Source: Dactylonectria macrodidyma
Taxonomy: Eukaryota; Ascomycota; Sordariomycetes; Hypocreales; Nectriaceae
NCBI GenBank assembly: GCA_020744425.1
Contig: JAGMUV010000025.1
Location: 434,001-498,000, forward strand
DNA length: 64,000 bases
Direction of reading: 5' to 3'
Shown: in pieces, positions 12,403 to 24,252 of the stretch
Position numbering within the stretch: position 1 is the first letter of the stretch
Layout of the letters: each line of letters begins with the position of its first letter
The notes under the pieces: generated by a model
The model's database searches: none
Told to the model about the DNA's origin: nothing
The model's input: only the letters and a program-made list of their open reading frames with translations
Made by a program: the position numbers and the translations under genes

Positions 12403-13176
12403 TTAACATTGAACCATCATCGCCGCGAATCCCGCAAGAGCAACGGCAGCGAATCCACGCGCGGCAAACGAAACACCACCGGACGTCTCCTCAGGTGTCG
12501 ACGCGCTGCTGCTCGCAGTATCGGTCCTAGTCGCGCTGCTGCTAGGGTGAATAGTACCAGCCGGGGTAGAAGTAGTTGGCGCGGCTTCAGATGGTGTAGT
12601 TTCGGGTGGTGCAGTCTTGGAGGTATGGCCTGTCTCTGAGGTTTCAGACGTTGAAGTCGTCGAGACGAGCAATTCCTGGCCGGCAGTGATGACTACTGAC
12701 GAAAAAGTCATAGTGATATGAAGTTCGTCTTCGATAGCCTCGGTGCCAGTAAACGTAGCGGTTTGGCGGTCCTCGTCATTGCCTCCGGAGTTGGTCGTGG
12801 TGCACGCTAACGGGACAGTATGGCTCATCTGGCACTCGATCGAGTACAGCCAGGGGTTGATAGACTCGATAATGCGGTAGTTTAATTCACCCGTTGATGC
12901 AGCTCCAGGCGGCAGAGTCTTGCTAGCCCAAGGCCCGACGATCAGCGTGTTGTCGAAGATGCCGCATTGATCGGAGCCCTGGCGACAGTTCAGGAGGTAC
13001 GTCGTCGCTGTGGCATCAGCTGCCAGGACCTCGGCGACGAGGAGCTGAGAGTCGAATCCTGGCATAAGCAGGCTTGTGGTGAGTTCTGAAGGCATGCTGA
13101 TGAGCGAGATGAGTGAAGAATGCAAAATAAGGGGTTGTAAAAGAAGGAAAAGATGCTTAAGGATGCCTGGATACAA
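12403..13176 (-). CDS. GPI-anchored-type Ser/Thr-rich cell-surface protein
   Basis: A single-exon frame of 257 residues. The N-terminus (KHLFLLLQPLILHSSLISLIS, residues 7-27) can serve as a signal peptide, which favours the first Met; a later Met at residue 28 would lose it. The ectodomain contains LLMPGFDSQLLVAEVLAADA and NCRQGSDQCG, resembling a widespread family of fungal GPI proteins of unknown function with LLPGFDxQxLVAS...DATATTY...DSxDCG. A Ser/Thr/Pro-rich stalk (about 165-232) follows, then a C-terminal hydrophobic tail (GFAAVALAGFAAMMVQC) after a small-residue site, as expected for GPI attachment. Likely a wall or plasma-membrane protein. It is divergent from the Zn2Cys6 gene, 208 bp apart. 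Confidence 0.72.
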   Translation of the reverse strand: MYPGILKHLFLLLQPLILHSSLISLISMPSELTTSLLMPGFDSQLLVAEVLAADATATTYLLNCRQGSDQCGIFDNTLIVGPWASKTLPPGAASTGELNYRIIESINPWLYSIECQMSHTVPLACTTTNSGGNDEDRQTATFTGTEAIEDELHITMTFSSVVITAGQELLVSTTSTSETSETGHTSKTAPPETTPSEAAPTTSTPAGTIHPSSSATRTDTASSSASTPEETSGGVSFAARGFAAVALAGFAAMMVQC

Positions 13177-13384
13177 AGAAATCCTCTTGGAAGAGCAATT
13201 TGGTTAGCGCACTGCATCTGTCGTGTAGTCGTCTAGTAGCTGTAATGCTATCACGTGATGAAATCTCATGGTGCCACTTGGTTCATGCTCGCCAATGTAC
13301 CCCAGATTCTAGACTCATCAATTGGTCATCGCCATTGCCTCGAGTTCTATTTTGGGATGTCAACCAACGTCTCAATGAGCCAAA

Positions 13385-16054
13385 ATGTTGCGTTCGGTGC
13401 ATGAACAGGACCTGCCGTCGCATTCTACTACCACTCGTCGGCCTTACCGCTCGAAGCGGAACAAACCGTGTTCGCTATGTCGGGCTCGGAAGACTTCCTG
13501 CCGGCGAACAGATAACGAAATATCATGCGTGTCGTGTCGCAAGCGAGGGCAGCGGTGCAGCTTCCTAGATGAACGTTCGCCATCTGCCGGGACAAGCCCT
13601 GTCGAAGCAACGCGGCCGGGTCATGTGGGATCATCAGTTGATGCTTTCATCACGAACTCGGCAGATGTCTTCATGGCATTGCCGACAGAGGATGCGATCG
13701 ATGCAGACGCAGCCAGCCTGTTTGAGCATCAGATGGGCCATAACGGATTCATGAACCCCAATGATATGGCGGTTTCTGCACTATTTGAAGGCCTCCCAGA
13801 CCCAACCATCTGGTGCGATCCAGTCTCGGCGTCACAACCCACCCCGCATCTGCCCCATAACGCGCTCGATACCATCAATTTCGACGTCGATTCTATCACA
13901 GTGCCCGCCATGCAACCCCTTTGTGAGACCGCATTAGATATAGATGAGCCCATGAGCTCAGGCCCAGGCAGATCTCAGACTGGTGGCTCTGTTTCAGAAT
14001 CATCCAGCCCCATGCATGTAACCGAAACCCATCACCCTCTTGGCGTCTCTCCAGGACAAGCGAATCACGAGTACAGCAGTATCGACCAACGACTCGACTT
14101 TCAGAGTACCTATTTCGGGCTATCCGGAGAGTCAGACCCTTATCTGCTACGTCACTACCTGTACAATGATGCGGATGAGTTTCCTTTCCTTCGCGTCATC
14201 TACCGAAGAGCCCAAACCGATGGGCATGGATCAGAACAGGTCCATCATTCTCATTCAACGCACGCCACGCGCAACCAAAAATCCCCTGTGCCTATACAGT
14301 TTCTTTTAACATCAAATGAACTAGGAGAGGAGCACAAGAAGATTGGTCCAACCAGTCAATTAGATAAACATCAGTCCTCCAAGGCCGAGCTTGATGCGTT
14401 GGTCAACGATGAACATGGCAGGAGACTTGTATTACTGTAAGTTGTCGATCCTTTGTCAAGACGCCAAAAAGTAACATTTCAGCTTTGTGGAATACGTCTT
14501 CCCAGCGTTGCCAGTCATTTCGCGATCGCAATTAGCGCGAAGCATCACCCATCGCCAGTCCTCCACGACGGATAGTTCGGATTCAATACCACCATATTTA
14601 CTGGCGGCCATTTATGCTTCTTCTCTGCAGTTTAGCGCCTACGATGAAGTGCTCTGCGTATCAAACATCTACAAGAAGCCGTCCTCAGAGAGATTGTGGC
14701 AGATAGTGTACGAGGGAATCCAGTCCGATTTGCACACCCCACACATGGCGACTATATCCGCAGCGCTGCTCTTTCTCAACAAGCCCCGACTCGGCGTGCA
14801 ACACGTATCCGCAGACACGTCCTTTACGTGGTCTTTCACAACATCCATCGTTGGAATTGTCACCAGTCTAGGCCTTCATCTAGAATGCAAATCCTGGTCC
14901 ATCCCCGACTGGGAGAAGCGCTTGCGACGCCGGTTATGGTGGATGGTGTTTTCGGAAGAAAAGTGGCGGAGCCTTTTGCTTGGTCGGCCTTCAGTCATTG
15001 CCAAGGATCAGTGGAATGTCTCTGGCCTGACAACTTCTGACTTTGACATGGATGACATAAGTATACGTGATGACTATTCCGTCGAAGTTCACAAATTCCT
15101 CAAAGCATTACAGGCTTCAGCTCCAGCCAGCGGATCCGACCAACACATCATTTCGCAACAGATTGCGACTTTGGCCTGCATCGCCGACAACATTTACTCA
15201 GCTCTTTAGTAAGATGAACGCTGCTCCTCGAGCTTCAGTACTGACCAGACTTCTAGCACAATACGAGCCACGCAAGCTCTCGCCGATAACCTTGACGCAT
15301 CTGTCAAGACGATACGGCCTCTTCGCGAAGAGCTAACCCTGTGGTACGCGAAGCTCCCCGCGTCGCTAAAGTCACACAAAAAGTCAGACCCGGAGCGAAC
15401 TGCTCCGATAACTCCAAGTTCAGCTGCATGTCTACGATTCGCCTACCTCACGCTTGAAGTACTGCTCTATCGCGCCCTGCTCCGACCACTTGGAGGGGCC
15501 GACTTTGGCGAGGATGGACAAGATTTACAGAGTAAAGATCAAGTCACGCACGAGTCTGGTGCTCGATTCGTTACACCAGACCATGCCGATCATGTGGCTG
15601 GCAATATCAAGAAAAAGGACCCCAGTTTTCGAGTTCAAGCAGAGCCGATCATTTCTGCTGCCGAAAATTGCGCGGCTCTCGTGACCAAATTTACTGTCGA
15701 ATTGATGTCGTGGGATTTCGCTGGCTTCTGGTATTCCTGTGCGTTCCGTCTTCCTACAGCACTTCAATTGCAAGAACCGTACTGATCGAAAGCTCTGCAG
15801 GGTCTCGCATAGGATGGGCCACAACGTCCAGCTTCCTCGCGCTGCTCCTCGTCCAATCTCCAAGCGTGGAACATGCCATAACCTGCAAAGTCCTAATTGA
15901 TAGATGGCGACAGATTCTAAGGCACCAGTCCCAGAGCTTCCATGACATGAGCTTGGGGATATTGAGGTTGGACGCCATGTATTGGTCTGACATGAAGAAG
16001 ATTTTCAGGGTTAACAAGTACCTCGCGGAAGCGATCGCCCGGCCGAAACAGTGA
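13385..16054 (+). CDS. Zn2Cys6 binuclear-cluster transcription factor
   Basis: Four exons (13385-14436, 14483-15208, 15257-15738, 15801-16054) join in phase to 837 residues. The DNA-binding cluster is C29-x2-C32-x6-C39-x8-C48-x2-C51-x6-C58 with basic flanks (RRPYRSKRNK). An acidic, probably disordered region follows. The middle part has the fungal-specific TF domain look, including the RRRLWWMVFSEEKWRSLLLGRP segment at about residues 495-520. It should bind CGG-containing sites in the nucleus. It is convergent with the M20 hydrolase (61 bp between stops). The hydrolase/permease promoter holds a cluster of CGGCGA boxes, so it is the natural candidate for their local regulator. That link is inferred from position. 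Confidence 0.9.
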
Positions 16055-16115
16055 CAAGAGAAGGCATATTATGTTTATGTTTATTTTTAATTTGAGCCGA
16101 GTGACTGCGTATATC

Positions 16116-17721
16116 TTACAATTTGGTCTTCAAACACCGCAACTGATCATATCTCAACACGGCATTCAACAGAACCTGTGCTCCGTTCCCACAATCCTCC
16201 TCTGTGCAGTACTCAGCAGGATTATGCGTCAATCCCTCCCTGCACGGCACAAATATCATGGCCGTGGGAACTCTCGTAGATGTATGCACGCTGTCGTGTC
16301 CAGCACCGCTGTACATGCGTCTCGTCAGTGATGCCGCCGATGCTCCAAACAACATCTCTGATCCCTTCTCTATACAATCGATGCACTCTGCGTCAAAGTT
16401 GGCGACCTTGGCGTCAGAATCAACCTGCCACGACACGGTACAGCCACGGCCGCGGGTGCAGCCAACATTAACGATACCGACATCCTCGTCTCTAGCAATC
16501 TTTTCGAAATCGCTCCGTAGAATCTCCTCCATCTTCTGGATGTTCGCATCGCTGCTAGAGCGCAGGTCCAGGGAGAAGTTGACAACGCCAGGGACGGTGT
16601 TCGTGCTGCCCGGCTTCAGGCTCAGCAAGCCGGTGGAGGCGAGAGAGGCAAACTGTGTGGCGACTTGGTGCGAGCGGAGGATCATCTTGGCGCTTGTTAG
16701 AAGGGCATCTGAGCGGTTCTCAAAGTTGGTTGCGCCAGTGTGGCTGTCGCGTCCTGTCACGGTAATGGTGAACCATTTGCTGGCTTGGACGCCCTCGACA
16801 GCACCAATGCGTTGGCTGGAGGCTTCTAGGATAGGTCCTTGCTCTATCAACGAAGTCAGTCAAGTTTAATGCGATAGATGGAGAGGTTTCATACCGATAT
16901 GCAGTTCGAAATGTGCGGCTATCGGGGTGGCTGTCCAGTGCGCCTTGGTAGACCCCAAGTATCCAATTCGCACCAGCTCTGACTTGACGGTTGCATTGGT
17001 GTCTTCAATATCAGCAATCTGGTGGACCTTGTCTACATCTGTAGCTCCGGCCCATACTCCAGACGCCATCATGCACTGTGGGAACCTTGCACCTTCTTCG
17101 CTGTTCACCTGTGAGCAACCACCACCACTTCACTGGAGGGCTACGACTTACTTTGTCCAATTTACCACACCAACGGGATACTCTGTTTCCACCCCTGCCT
17201 CATGGAGAGCTCTTAAGGCGGCAACTCCGGCAAGTACACCAAGAATGCCGTCGTATCTTCCACCAGCTGGCTGAGTGTCGAGGTGGGATCCCATGATAGT
17301 GGGCAATCCTTCCTTCTTGCCAGGTCGAATAGCGAAAATGTTGCCCATTTCATCCACATGGACCTCGCAACCATATGACTTGACCGTTTCGACAAACCAG
17401 TCTCGAACTAGCTTGTCGGAATCGCTCAGCGCCAAGCGGGCCATGCCGACATCGGTAGGCGATCTGCATCAAAGTGTTAGAAAGTCTAGTCTTCAATGAT
17501 GTCTGACTACCAACATACTCGCCCCATCTTTCCCCCGAACCAAATTGAGCTGTGTGATGGATATCTTGCATCAACCTGTCCCGATCTATTGAGAGAGTCG
17601 GGACAGTGAGATTGGGTTGTTGGCTTTGGAGCATCATTTTGGGTGGTAATTCTCCGAGTACCCGCTTCTCTTGAACAAGGAGTAAGGGTTTATCGTAGAT
17701 TGGCAATGGTCTTAGCCTCAA
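16116..17721 (-). CDS. M20-family amidohydrolase (N-carbamoyl-amino-acid hydrolase / beta-ureidopropionase type)
   Basis: Four exons on the minus strand (17519-17721, 17152-17463, 16895-17100, 16116-16843) agree in phase and give 482 residues. The metal-binding and dimer motifs of the allantoate/N-carbamoyl amidohydrolase group are present: GSHLDT with GGRYDG (His about 128, Asp about 139), NWTNEEGARF (restored only with the second of two nearby acceptors, at 17100/17101), HIEQGP (created at the exon 3/4 junction), DSHTGATNFENRSDAL, SGAGHDS and the late HNPAEYC. The enzyme should hydrolyse a ureido or N-carbamoyl amide with divalent metals, releasing ammonia and CO2. The exact substrate is open. 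It is divergent from a Dal5-like permease, which fits uptake plus breakdown of a ureide-type nitrogen source. Confidence 0.9.
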
Positions 17722-18182
17722 TCTGGGAATTTGACTACAGAAGAGCGGTCTCGAACAAGACGAAATAAATACTCATCCTCTTCAAGAAATAGGTGTGGAC
17801 ATTTCGCCGACTGCTCAACTACGGCGATGCTGTACCCACAATTCCATAAATCCGGCGACTTTCTTAGTTATGAAGTGGTATTCGGCGAATTTAGTCAAGC
17901 AATTCGGCGAATTTTTAGCGTACTCACCCAGGCTGATAAGACCAGACCCCCGTATCACTGCCAAAATCGGCCCCAGATTTTCTAAAGCCATTAGTGTTAT
18001 CGAAGTCATATCTCTTATCTTCACCTATCTACAGCTATCACTCTTCAACGAAAGACTCTGCGGGTGACAGCTTGCTTATAATTGCCTTCGACTCACGAAT
18101 CTGTCGAGTTGGGGCATCATCATTTCAGCCGGACTCAAGAACACTTCTTTCCTATCCGCTGCCAGTATCACCGGCGAAAACA
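17722..18182. promoter_or_regulatory. Bidirectional promoter with clustered CGGCGA boxes
   Basis: The 461-bp region separates the start codons of the amidohydrolase and the permease. CGGCGA occurs on the plus strand at 17822, 17853, 17883 and 17905, and on the minus strand at 17804-17809 (TCGCCG). That is five copies in about 107 bp. The two best copies share a longer context (ATTCGGCGAATTT) 22 bp apart. CGG is the usual Zn2Cys6 core and a Zn2Cys6 gene lies next door, so co-regulation of the pair is a reasonable inference. Confidence 0.65.
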
Positions 18183-19766
18183 ATGAGCGATCTCAAGGAA
18201 ACTATGATGGATGTGCCTGCCGGCCATGGCAGCGCTCCTGATTCTGCCAATGGCGTCAGCGATGTCTTTATTGATCCCGTTCTCGAAAAGCGCACCATTG
18301 CCAAATTTGACAAGTTCATGATGCCGCAAATGGCGCTGCTTATGCTCATTGCCTACCTCGACCGCTCCAACATTGGTATGCTCACCTGGTTTACTCCGAG
18401 TTTCTTAGATGAATATTGACTGTATAACAGGAAACGCCAGAGTCTTTGGCTTCGAAGAAGGTATTGGCTTAGTTGGTACTCAGTTCAACAACCTGTCTAC
18501 CCTCTTCTACCCAACATACGTTGTTTTCGAAATCCCCTGGGTCATGGGTGTCAAGAAATTCGGCGCCAACACCATCCTTGCCGTTGCCATGGTGGGCTGG
18601 AGCGTCGTCACTCTCGGCACCGGTTTCATTCACAACTACCACCAAGGCATCGCCATGCGACTTCTCCTCGGCGTCTTCGAATCTGCTCTCTTTCCCTGCC
18701 TAGCATTTATTATTTCAACCGTCTATTCTCGCGAACAGCAAGCAAAGCGCATTGCAGTCCTCTACGGAGCCATTGCTCTCTCAGGGGCGTTTGGCGGTCT
18801 TATCGCATACGGTATACAGCTCATGGGTGAAAGAGCTGGTCTTGCAGCGTGGCGCTGGCTCTTCATAATCGAGGGATGCATCTCCATCGTCATTGGTCTG
18901 GCGCTCTGGATGACGCTTCCCTTTAGCTCCGAGAAGGCTTGGTTCCTCAATGCGGAAGAGAGCAACATCATGCGTCTGCGCATCCAACGGGATGTCGCCT
19001 ACAAAGGCGAGGAGAAATTCTCCTGGAAATACGTCCGCATGGCCTTTACCGAGCCCATCATCTACATCGCCGCAGTGGGATTGTTCTGCTCGTCTATTCC
19101 TCTGTTTGGCTTCTCAACATTCTTGCCGACCATTATGGTCGGACTCGGGTATGTCTAGTGGGCCCTTGTTTAACTCAGCATATACTAAATTGTCCAGGTA
19201 CACCTCCTTGCAAGCAAACTATCTCTCCATCCCAGTTTATGTCTTTGCCTGTCTGGTGCTTTGTTCGATCGCCTGGCTCTCTGACAAGCTTAACAAACGT
19301 GCCGTTATTGCCATGATGGTCCCGATCCCTGTGCTTATCGGGTACGCCATTGTAATTGGAACAGCCAGCCATGGTGCTGGTCTGTTTGCCATGTTCTTGA
19401 TTGCCGCTGGTAAGTCATTCAACCTTCCATCATTGTTCCCCTCTCTGACATGACACAGGCGTCTACCCATACAACACACTCATCGTAACATGGGTGACAA
19501 ACAATTTGCAAAATGAGCATGTCCGCTCTGTCGGCATCCCATTGCTCATTTCCATCGCCAACGCGTCAGGAATCGCATCTTCCCAGATCTACCCCTCCAA
19601 AGACAAGCCGAGATATGTCATGGGCAATTCAGTTTCGCTTGGTATGGAGGCGGCTGCACTGGCCGCTGTTGGAGGCCTCTATCTGGTTATTCGCAGGAGA
19701 AGTGCGAAGAAAGCTGCTCTGGCAAATGCAGAGGACCCCGAGGCGACCTTTACTTATGTACTGTAA
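18183..19766 (+). CDS. MFS anion:cation symporter family permease (Dal5/allantoate-type)
   Basis: Four exons (18183-18375, 18431-19148, 19198-19409, 19459-19766) join in phase to 476 residues. The protein opens with a hydrophilic tail, then MPQMALLMLIAYLDRSNIGNARVFG, the classic first-helix signature of the ACS/Dal5 family (LDRxNIGNA). RLLLGVFESALFPCL and WRWLFIIEGCISIVIG follow, then a second set of six helices. Members import allantoate, ureidosuccinate, nicotinate and other organic anions at the plasma membrane. Pairing with an M20 amidohydrolase favours a ureide or carbamoyl-acid substrate. The pair probably shares regulation through the CGGCGA-rich promoter. Confidence 0.9.
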
Positions 19767-20077
19767 TTAGTGGCTCTGATATCTAGTTTCTGTCTAGTTG
19801 ATGGAGTGAGTATTAGGCCCTCAAGAAATAGCAGTTAATATTTAGTTCAATGTTGTGTCAGCCTGGGCGGGCAGCAAGCAATCTGTATCTACACACGATC
19901 TCGTGAACATAGTCTATACATCAACCCTCTGCGCAGTAATCAGCATCTCATTGTCCAGGATTTTCCTCTCATCCATATCCTCCTCACTCCCTAGGCCACT
20001 GCATTTCTAGTCCTACTACCGTACATTTGAAACCGTTTCGTCAGGTAAAAACACCGCTGCGCAGCTAAATCATGCAG
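19767..20077. other. Intergenic, convergent 3' regions
   Basis: 311 bp between the permease stop and the NLR-like gene stop. Nothing coding is supported. Confidence 0.5.
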
Positions 20078-23000
20078 TCATTCCCTCCTTATCAACTCGT
20101 GTGTGTCCACGAAACAATGTGCTCCAACCTCGAAGCATTCCAAGCAAATGTCAAAGCCTCCGCCATTGCAAATCTTGCATTTGTAGAAGGCATCGACCTT
20201 GAGAATACTCAAAGTGCAAATATCACACCACCTATCTATCTCTTCACTGGATGTGCGGCCCGCCTTGATGGGTTCGCCATCATCGAATGGCACACCTTTC
20301 TCATTTCCGTAGTCAATAAGAAGTCGCACCATGTCAGTGTGACCATGCCGTTTTGCCCAAGACAGGGGAGTTCGTCCAAAATTATCACGAGAATCCAACT
20401 CGACACGGCCGGTCTCCAATAACAACCTGGCCACTTTTGTATGCCCTTTCCTGGCAGCTAGAGACAGCGGGGTCGAGCCAAACTTATCTCGCAGATCAAT
20501 GTCAACATCGTCGTGTGTGAGTAGCAATTTCACCGCCGTGTCGAGCCCGCTCGTCGCCGTGAGTAACAATATTGTTCTGCCTTCGATGTCTCTTACGCTC
20601 AAGTTACTTGTGTGAGCAAGCAACAAGGCCACGGCTCTTTCGCGGCCATACTGAGCTGCCCATGCCAACGCGGTCCGATGATGTATCGGATCCTCCGCCT
20701 CAACCGAGGCCCCCATATCGATCATCACCTTGACTACAGCCTCGTGGTCATGCAATGCAGCCCTTGTGAGTGGCGTGAAGTCTTTATAATCCCTCCACTC
20801 GGTGTTAGCTCCATGCTCCATAAGCAGACGGGCGATGTCAGCATGCCCAAGCATAGCCGCCCACATCAACGGTGTCTGGCCAACGATGGTTTTCGACTCG
20901 GTGTCTGCGCCCAGCTTAAGCAGAAGCTCGACGACGGTCTCTTCTTTGTGAATGACAGCCCACGACAGCGAGGTGAGGCCAGGCTCATCTTGTGACTCCA
21001 AATCCGCTCCGTTGTCAACAAGCAGTTGGACAACAGCTGAACGTCCATATTTCACAGCCCACACCAGCGGTGTCCAGCCCTCGTTGCTCTTTGACTCGAT
21101 ATTGGCCCCATTGTCGAGCAGTTGCCCTGTAATAGCTCCATGATCGTTTGCAGCAGCCCATGATAATGGCGTCTTTCCATACTTGTCGATGGAATCAATT
21201 TCAGCTCCACGCTCAAGCAACACATTGATAACAGCTTGGTTCCCACTCCAAGCCGCCGAAGCGGCGTCCGTTTTCCGTTGAGTTTCGAGTAAACTATCGA
21301 ACATCAGAGCGATGGCGGCATCCTCACCACAACGGGCTGCCCATGACAGTGGCGTCCTACCATCATCATCTTTGCAGTCGATTTCTGCCCCTTGCTCGAG
21401 CAAAAGCTTCACAACCTCAGCTTTCCCATATTCAGCAGCCCATGACAGTGCAGTTCGCCCCGAGCTACTCTTGGAGTTGATGTCAACTCCTCTACCGAGT
21501 AGTAGTCTGACAACGGCGTCATGGCCTCGTTCAGCCGTCAGTGATAACGCAGTCCGGCCATCATTGTCCTTTGTCTCTGCGTCGGCGCCATTCTTGAACA
21601 TCAGTGATACCCCGGCCTCGCACCCACTCCAAGCCGCCCATAAGAGTGGCGTGCGACCATGAATATCTTTCGAGGTGATATCGGCACCTCTATTCAACAG
21701 CTGCACTGCAACATACCCCTCTCTGTTCACAACGGCCCGCGACAAGGGCGTCCGGCCGTGCCTATCTCTAGATTCAATATTGGCCCCTTTCTCAAGTAGC
21801 AGTCCGGCGAGGGCTTCCTCTCTGTAGAATAAGCTCTGCGATAGCAAAGTCATTCCTTCTGGATCCATCATATCAATCTCGCCTCCATTGTCAAGCACCA
21901 TCTGGACAATGTCAACTTGTCCTCTCTCAACAGCTCTCATTAGAGGCGTCTGGCCATATATGTCTCCAGACTCTATATCAACACCAGATTCAAGTAGAAG
22001 CTTAGCAACACTTGTTTCGCCATTGCCTGCAGCATACCATAGCGGTGTGCGACCGAGACTATCCTTGGTAACCGCTATACCCTTGTCCAGTAGGTGCCGC
22101 GCAGCGTACTCAACTCCAAAGTATGCCGCCAGATGCAGCCCCGTTATCTGCCGTGGCATCCTTGGGCTATGCGCTAATGGCCACTCGTCTAGTTTACGAG
22201 CCATCAACGCCTGGCTTGATGACTCCACCTTGGCTGAATTTTCAAGGAACCGGAGAACTTCTTGGCTTGGAGCTGCTTCGCGAGCGTGATATCCCCAGTT
22301 TTGTGCGGCATATTCATAAAAGGGGTGTGACTGCAAGCGCTTTTCGTAGGCGTCATAGTTTTCGCAAAAACCACTGCCGAAGATGCCGAATGATAAATAC
22401 GTAGCACAGATCGTTGTAAGGTCTGTTTCTGTGGTGGGGAACCAAGAGCTCCATGTCCGTTCGAAATAGTTTTGAGTCGTATAGTGGACAAGGCGAACGA
22501 TGCCACTTTCTTCTTCGACTGTGACGAGGCCAGCGCATACTAAAATCATGTCTTCGATCTCTGGAATGTTCTCTTTGTCGAGTTCAGTTTCACCGACTTC
22601 TACAGCAAGCATGTCCTGCAGCTCAACCACAGTCAATCGTCTTTTCGCACATATGATATATGCGAGGATTTGCTTAGCGAGCTCTTCCTGGTCGGAGACT
22701 TGTCCTTCGATACGCTCCATCGCATCTTTGTATGCGATGTCATATGCTTCAGATCCGGATGGTAAATTTGCCAGAGCAGCTCGGAGAGCTTTGGGTGATC
22801 GCTTCCCAACCAGGGAGTCTAGATGAAGTTGCGCCAGCAAAAACCTAGAAAGTCAGCCATGAAAATTGAACGGGCGTAGTATCTGTTAGATGGAAGAGCA
22901 CAATGACAACGTACATCCCATCGACGGCCTCAACTACCCCCAGTTTTAGTTCCTCCCGCAAATCTGAATTGCGTCTGACGAAGGATGGCAGATGCGACAT

Positions 23001-24252
23001 GTGACCATCCACGTACTTTTCGACGTCTTTGCTATGTGCAGAGATCTCTAAAAAGTGGCATCTATCAAATTGCTCCATAATCTCGGGAATGAATCTTGAC
23101 GTCGCTAAAATATTCAACCCACATGTGTCCTGGAGATTAAAGAGACTTGAGATTATTCTCGATCGACAGTTGTCGTTTACCTGGCATTCGTCAAGGGCAT
23201 CTACGATGATGAAAACCCGGGAATGCCTGTTGCATACAGATCGAAGAGCTCTCATGGTTTCATCGAACGACGGTCGTGTTTTCTTGCCTGCATTCATCTC
23301 GTAAAGAGATCTCACATTCTCTAGCAGATGCTGTCGACCGTGGGAGAGCTGTTTGAGTAAACTTGTACAAAGATCATCCAGCTTTTGTTCATGCTGCCGT
23401 CGGAAGTTGAAATAGAGATAGGCAACGCCAACGTCATCGTCATCCTGGAACTGCGTGAGGAGAGTATCAACAACGACCGATGCAAGGATCGATTTTCCTG
23501 CTCCGGGAATGCCTGGACAGAACAGCGTCTGCTTGCTGGACGCGACCCATGACAAGAACTCTTTCGATTCGATGAGCCACTGCCCTGTTCCTGGCTGCCG
23601 CCGACTAAGAAAGTCGTTCTGCTGAAGGGTATAGTCAATAGGGGTAAGCCAGTCAAGAATAGTCTGTTGCTCTTCATAACGCTCTCGGTCCTCTTGGCGT
23701 TGATTCAGGCGATCCACGCCGAATTTTGTGGCCTGAGATATTTGACTGATCAAAAGTCAGTAAATTACGGTGAGCAGGGGCTTTTCCTGAATACCTGATC
23801 ACTCTTCCCTGGAACGCGTTCAAGAGGGCGATGTTAGACACAACGCAGCTTCTCAAATCGCGTATATCATCCGGCTCCCAATTGAGCCTCTTCCAAGCTC
23901 TCTTTACCTTCATGTCAAATTTCTGGTTTCCTGGCCGTAGCTCAACATACTTATCAAGTACCCGTTCAAGTTGTTTGAGCACGTTACGGCAGCCACCGGT
24001 AATCTCCTCGAGTTCTTCCGATTTTGGGGGGCTGAGCTCTTGTCCCGAGAGAATCTCAACATCTTGAAGCACTATCGAGAGGCTTCTCACTCTGGGACGC
24101 GACACGGTTAGAACAGCTCAATTCCTCAGTGGAGTCGCGTACTCGTCAGATATGTCCTTGAATTGGCTTGGCGCGTCTATAAAGGCCCTCCGAATTTTAT
24201 TCGCTCGATTGATTACCGCGATGATATCTCCAGCCCCGACGCCAAAACTCAT
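20078..24252 (-). CDS. NLR-like STAND protein: fungal N-terminal domain, NACHT, ankyrin repeats, ZZ zinc finger
   Basis: Four exons on the minus strand (24143-24252, 23795-24091, 22915-23745, 20078-22844) join in phase to 1334 residues. The N-terminal 110 residues ([32 protein letters not shown]) match the Helo-like/PigL_N domain of fungal STAND proteins. The NACHT domain has P-loop GIPGAGKS (about 214-221) and Walker [12 protein letters not shown] (about 313-323). From about residue 648 there are 19 ankyrin repeats (consensus [31 protein letters not shown]); the ninth/tenth pair is irregular and shortened. The last 50 residues form a ZZ-type zinc finger (CDIC, CKIC, CLEC, GAHC...H). Fungal NLRs of this plan act in allorecognition or innate-immunity-like cell death, with ankyrins as ligand sensors. 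The ligand and effector action are unknown. A later Met was preferred to an upstream in-frame Met because homologous domains begin with MSFG. Confidence 0.9.
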
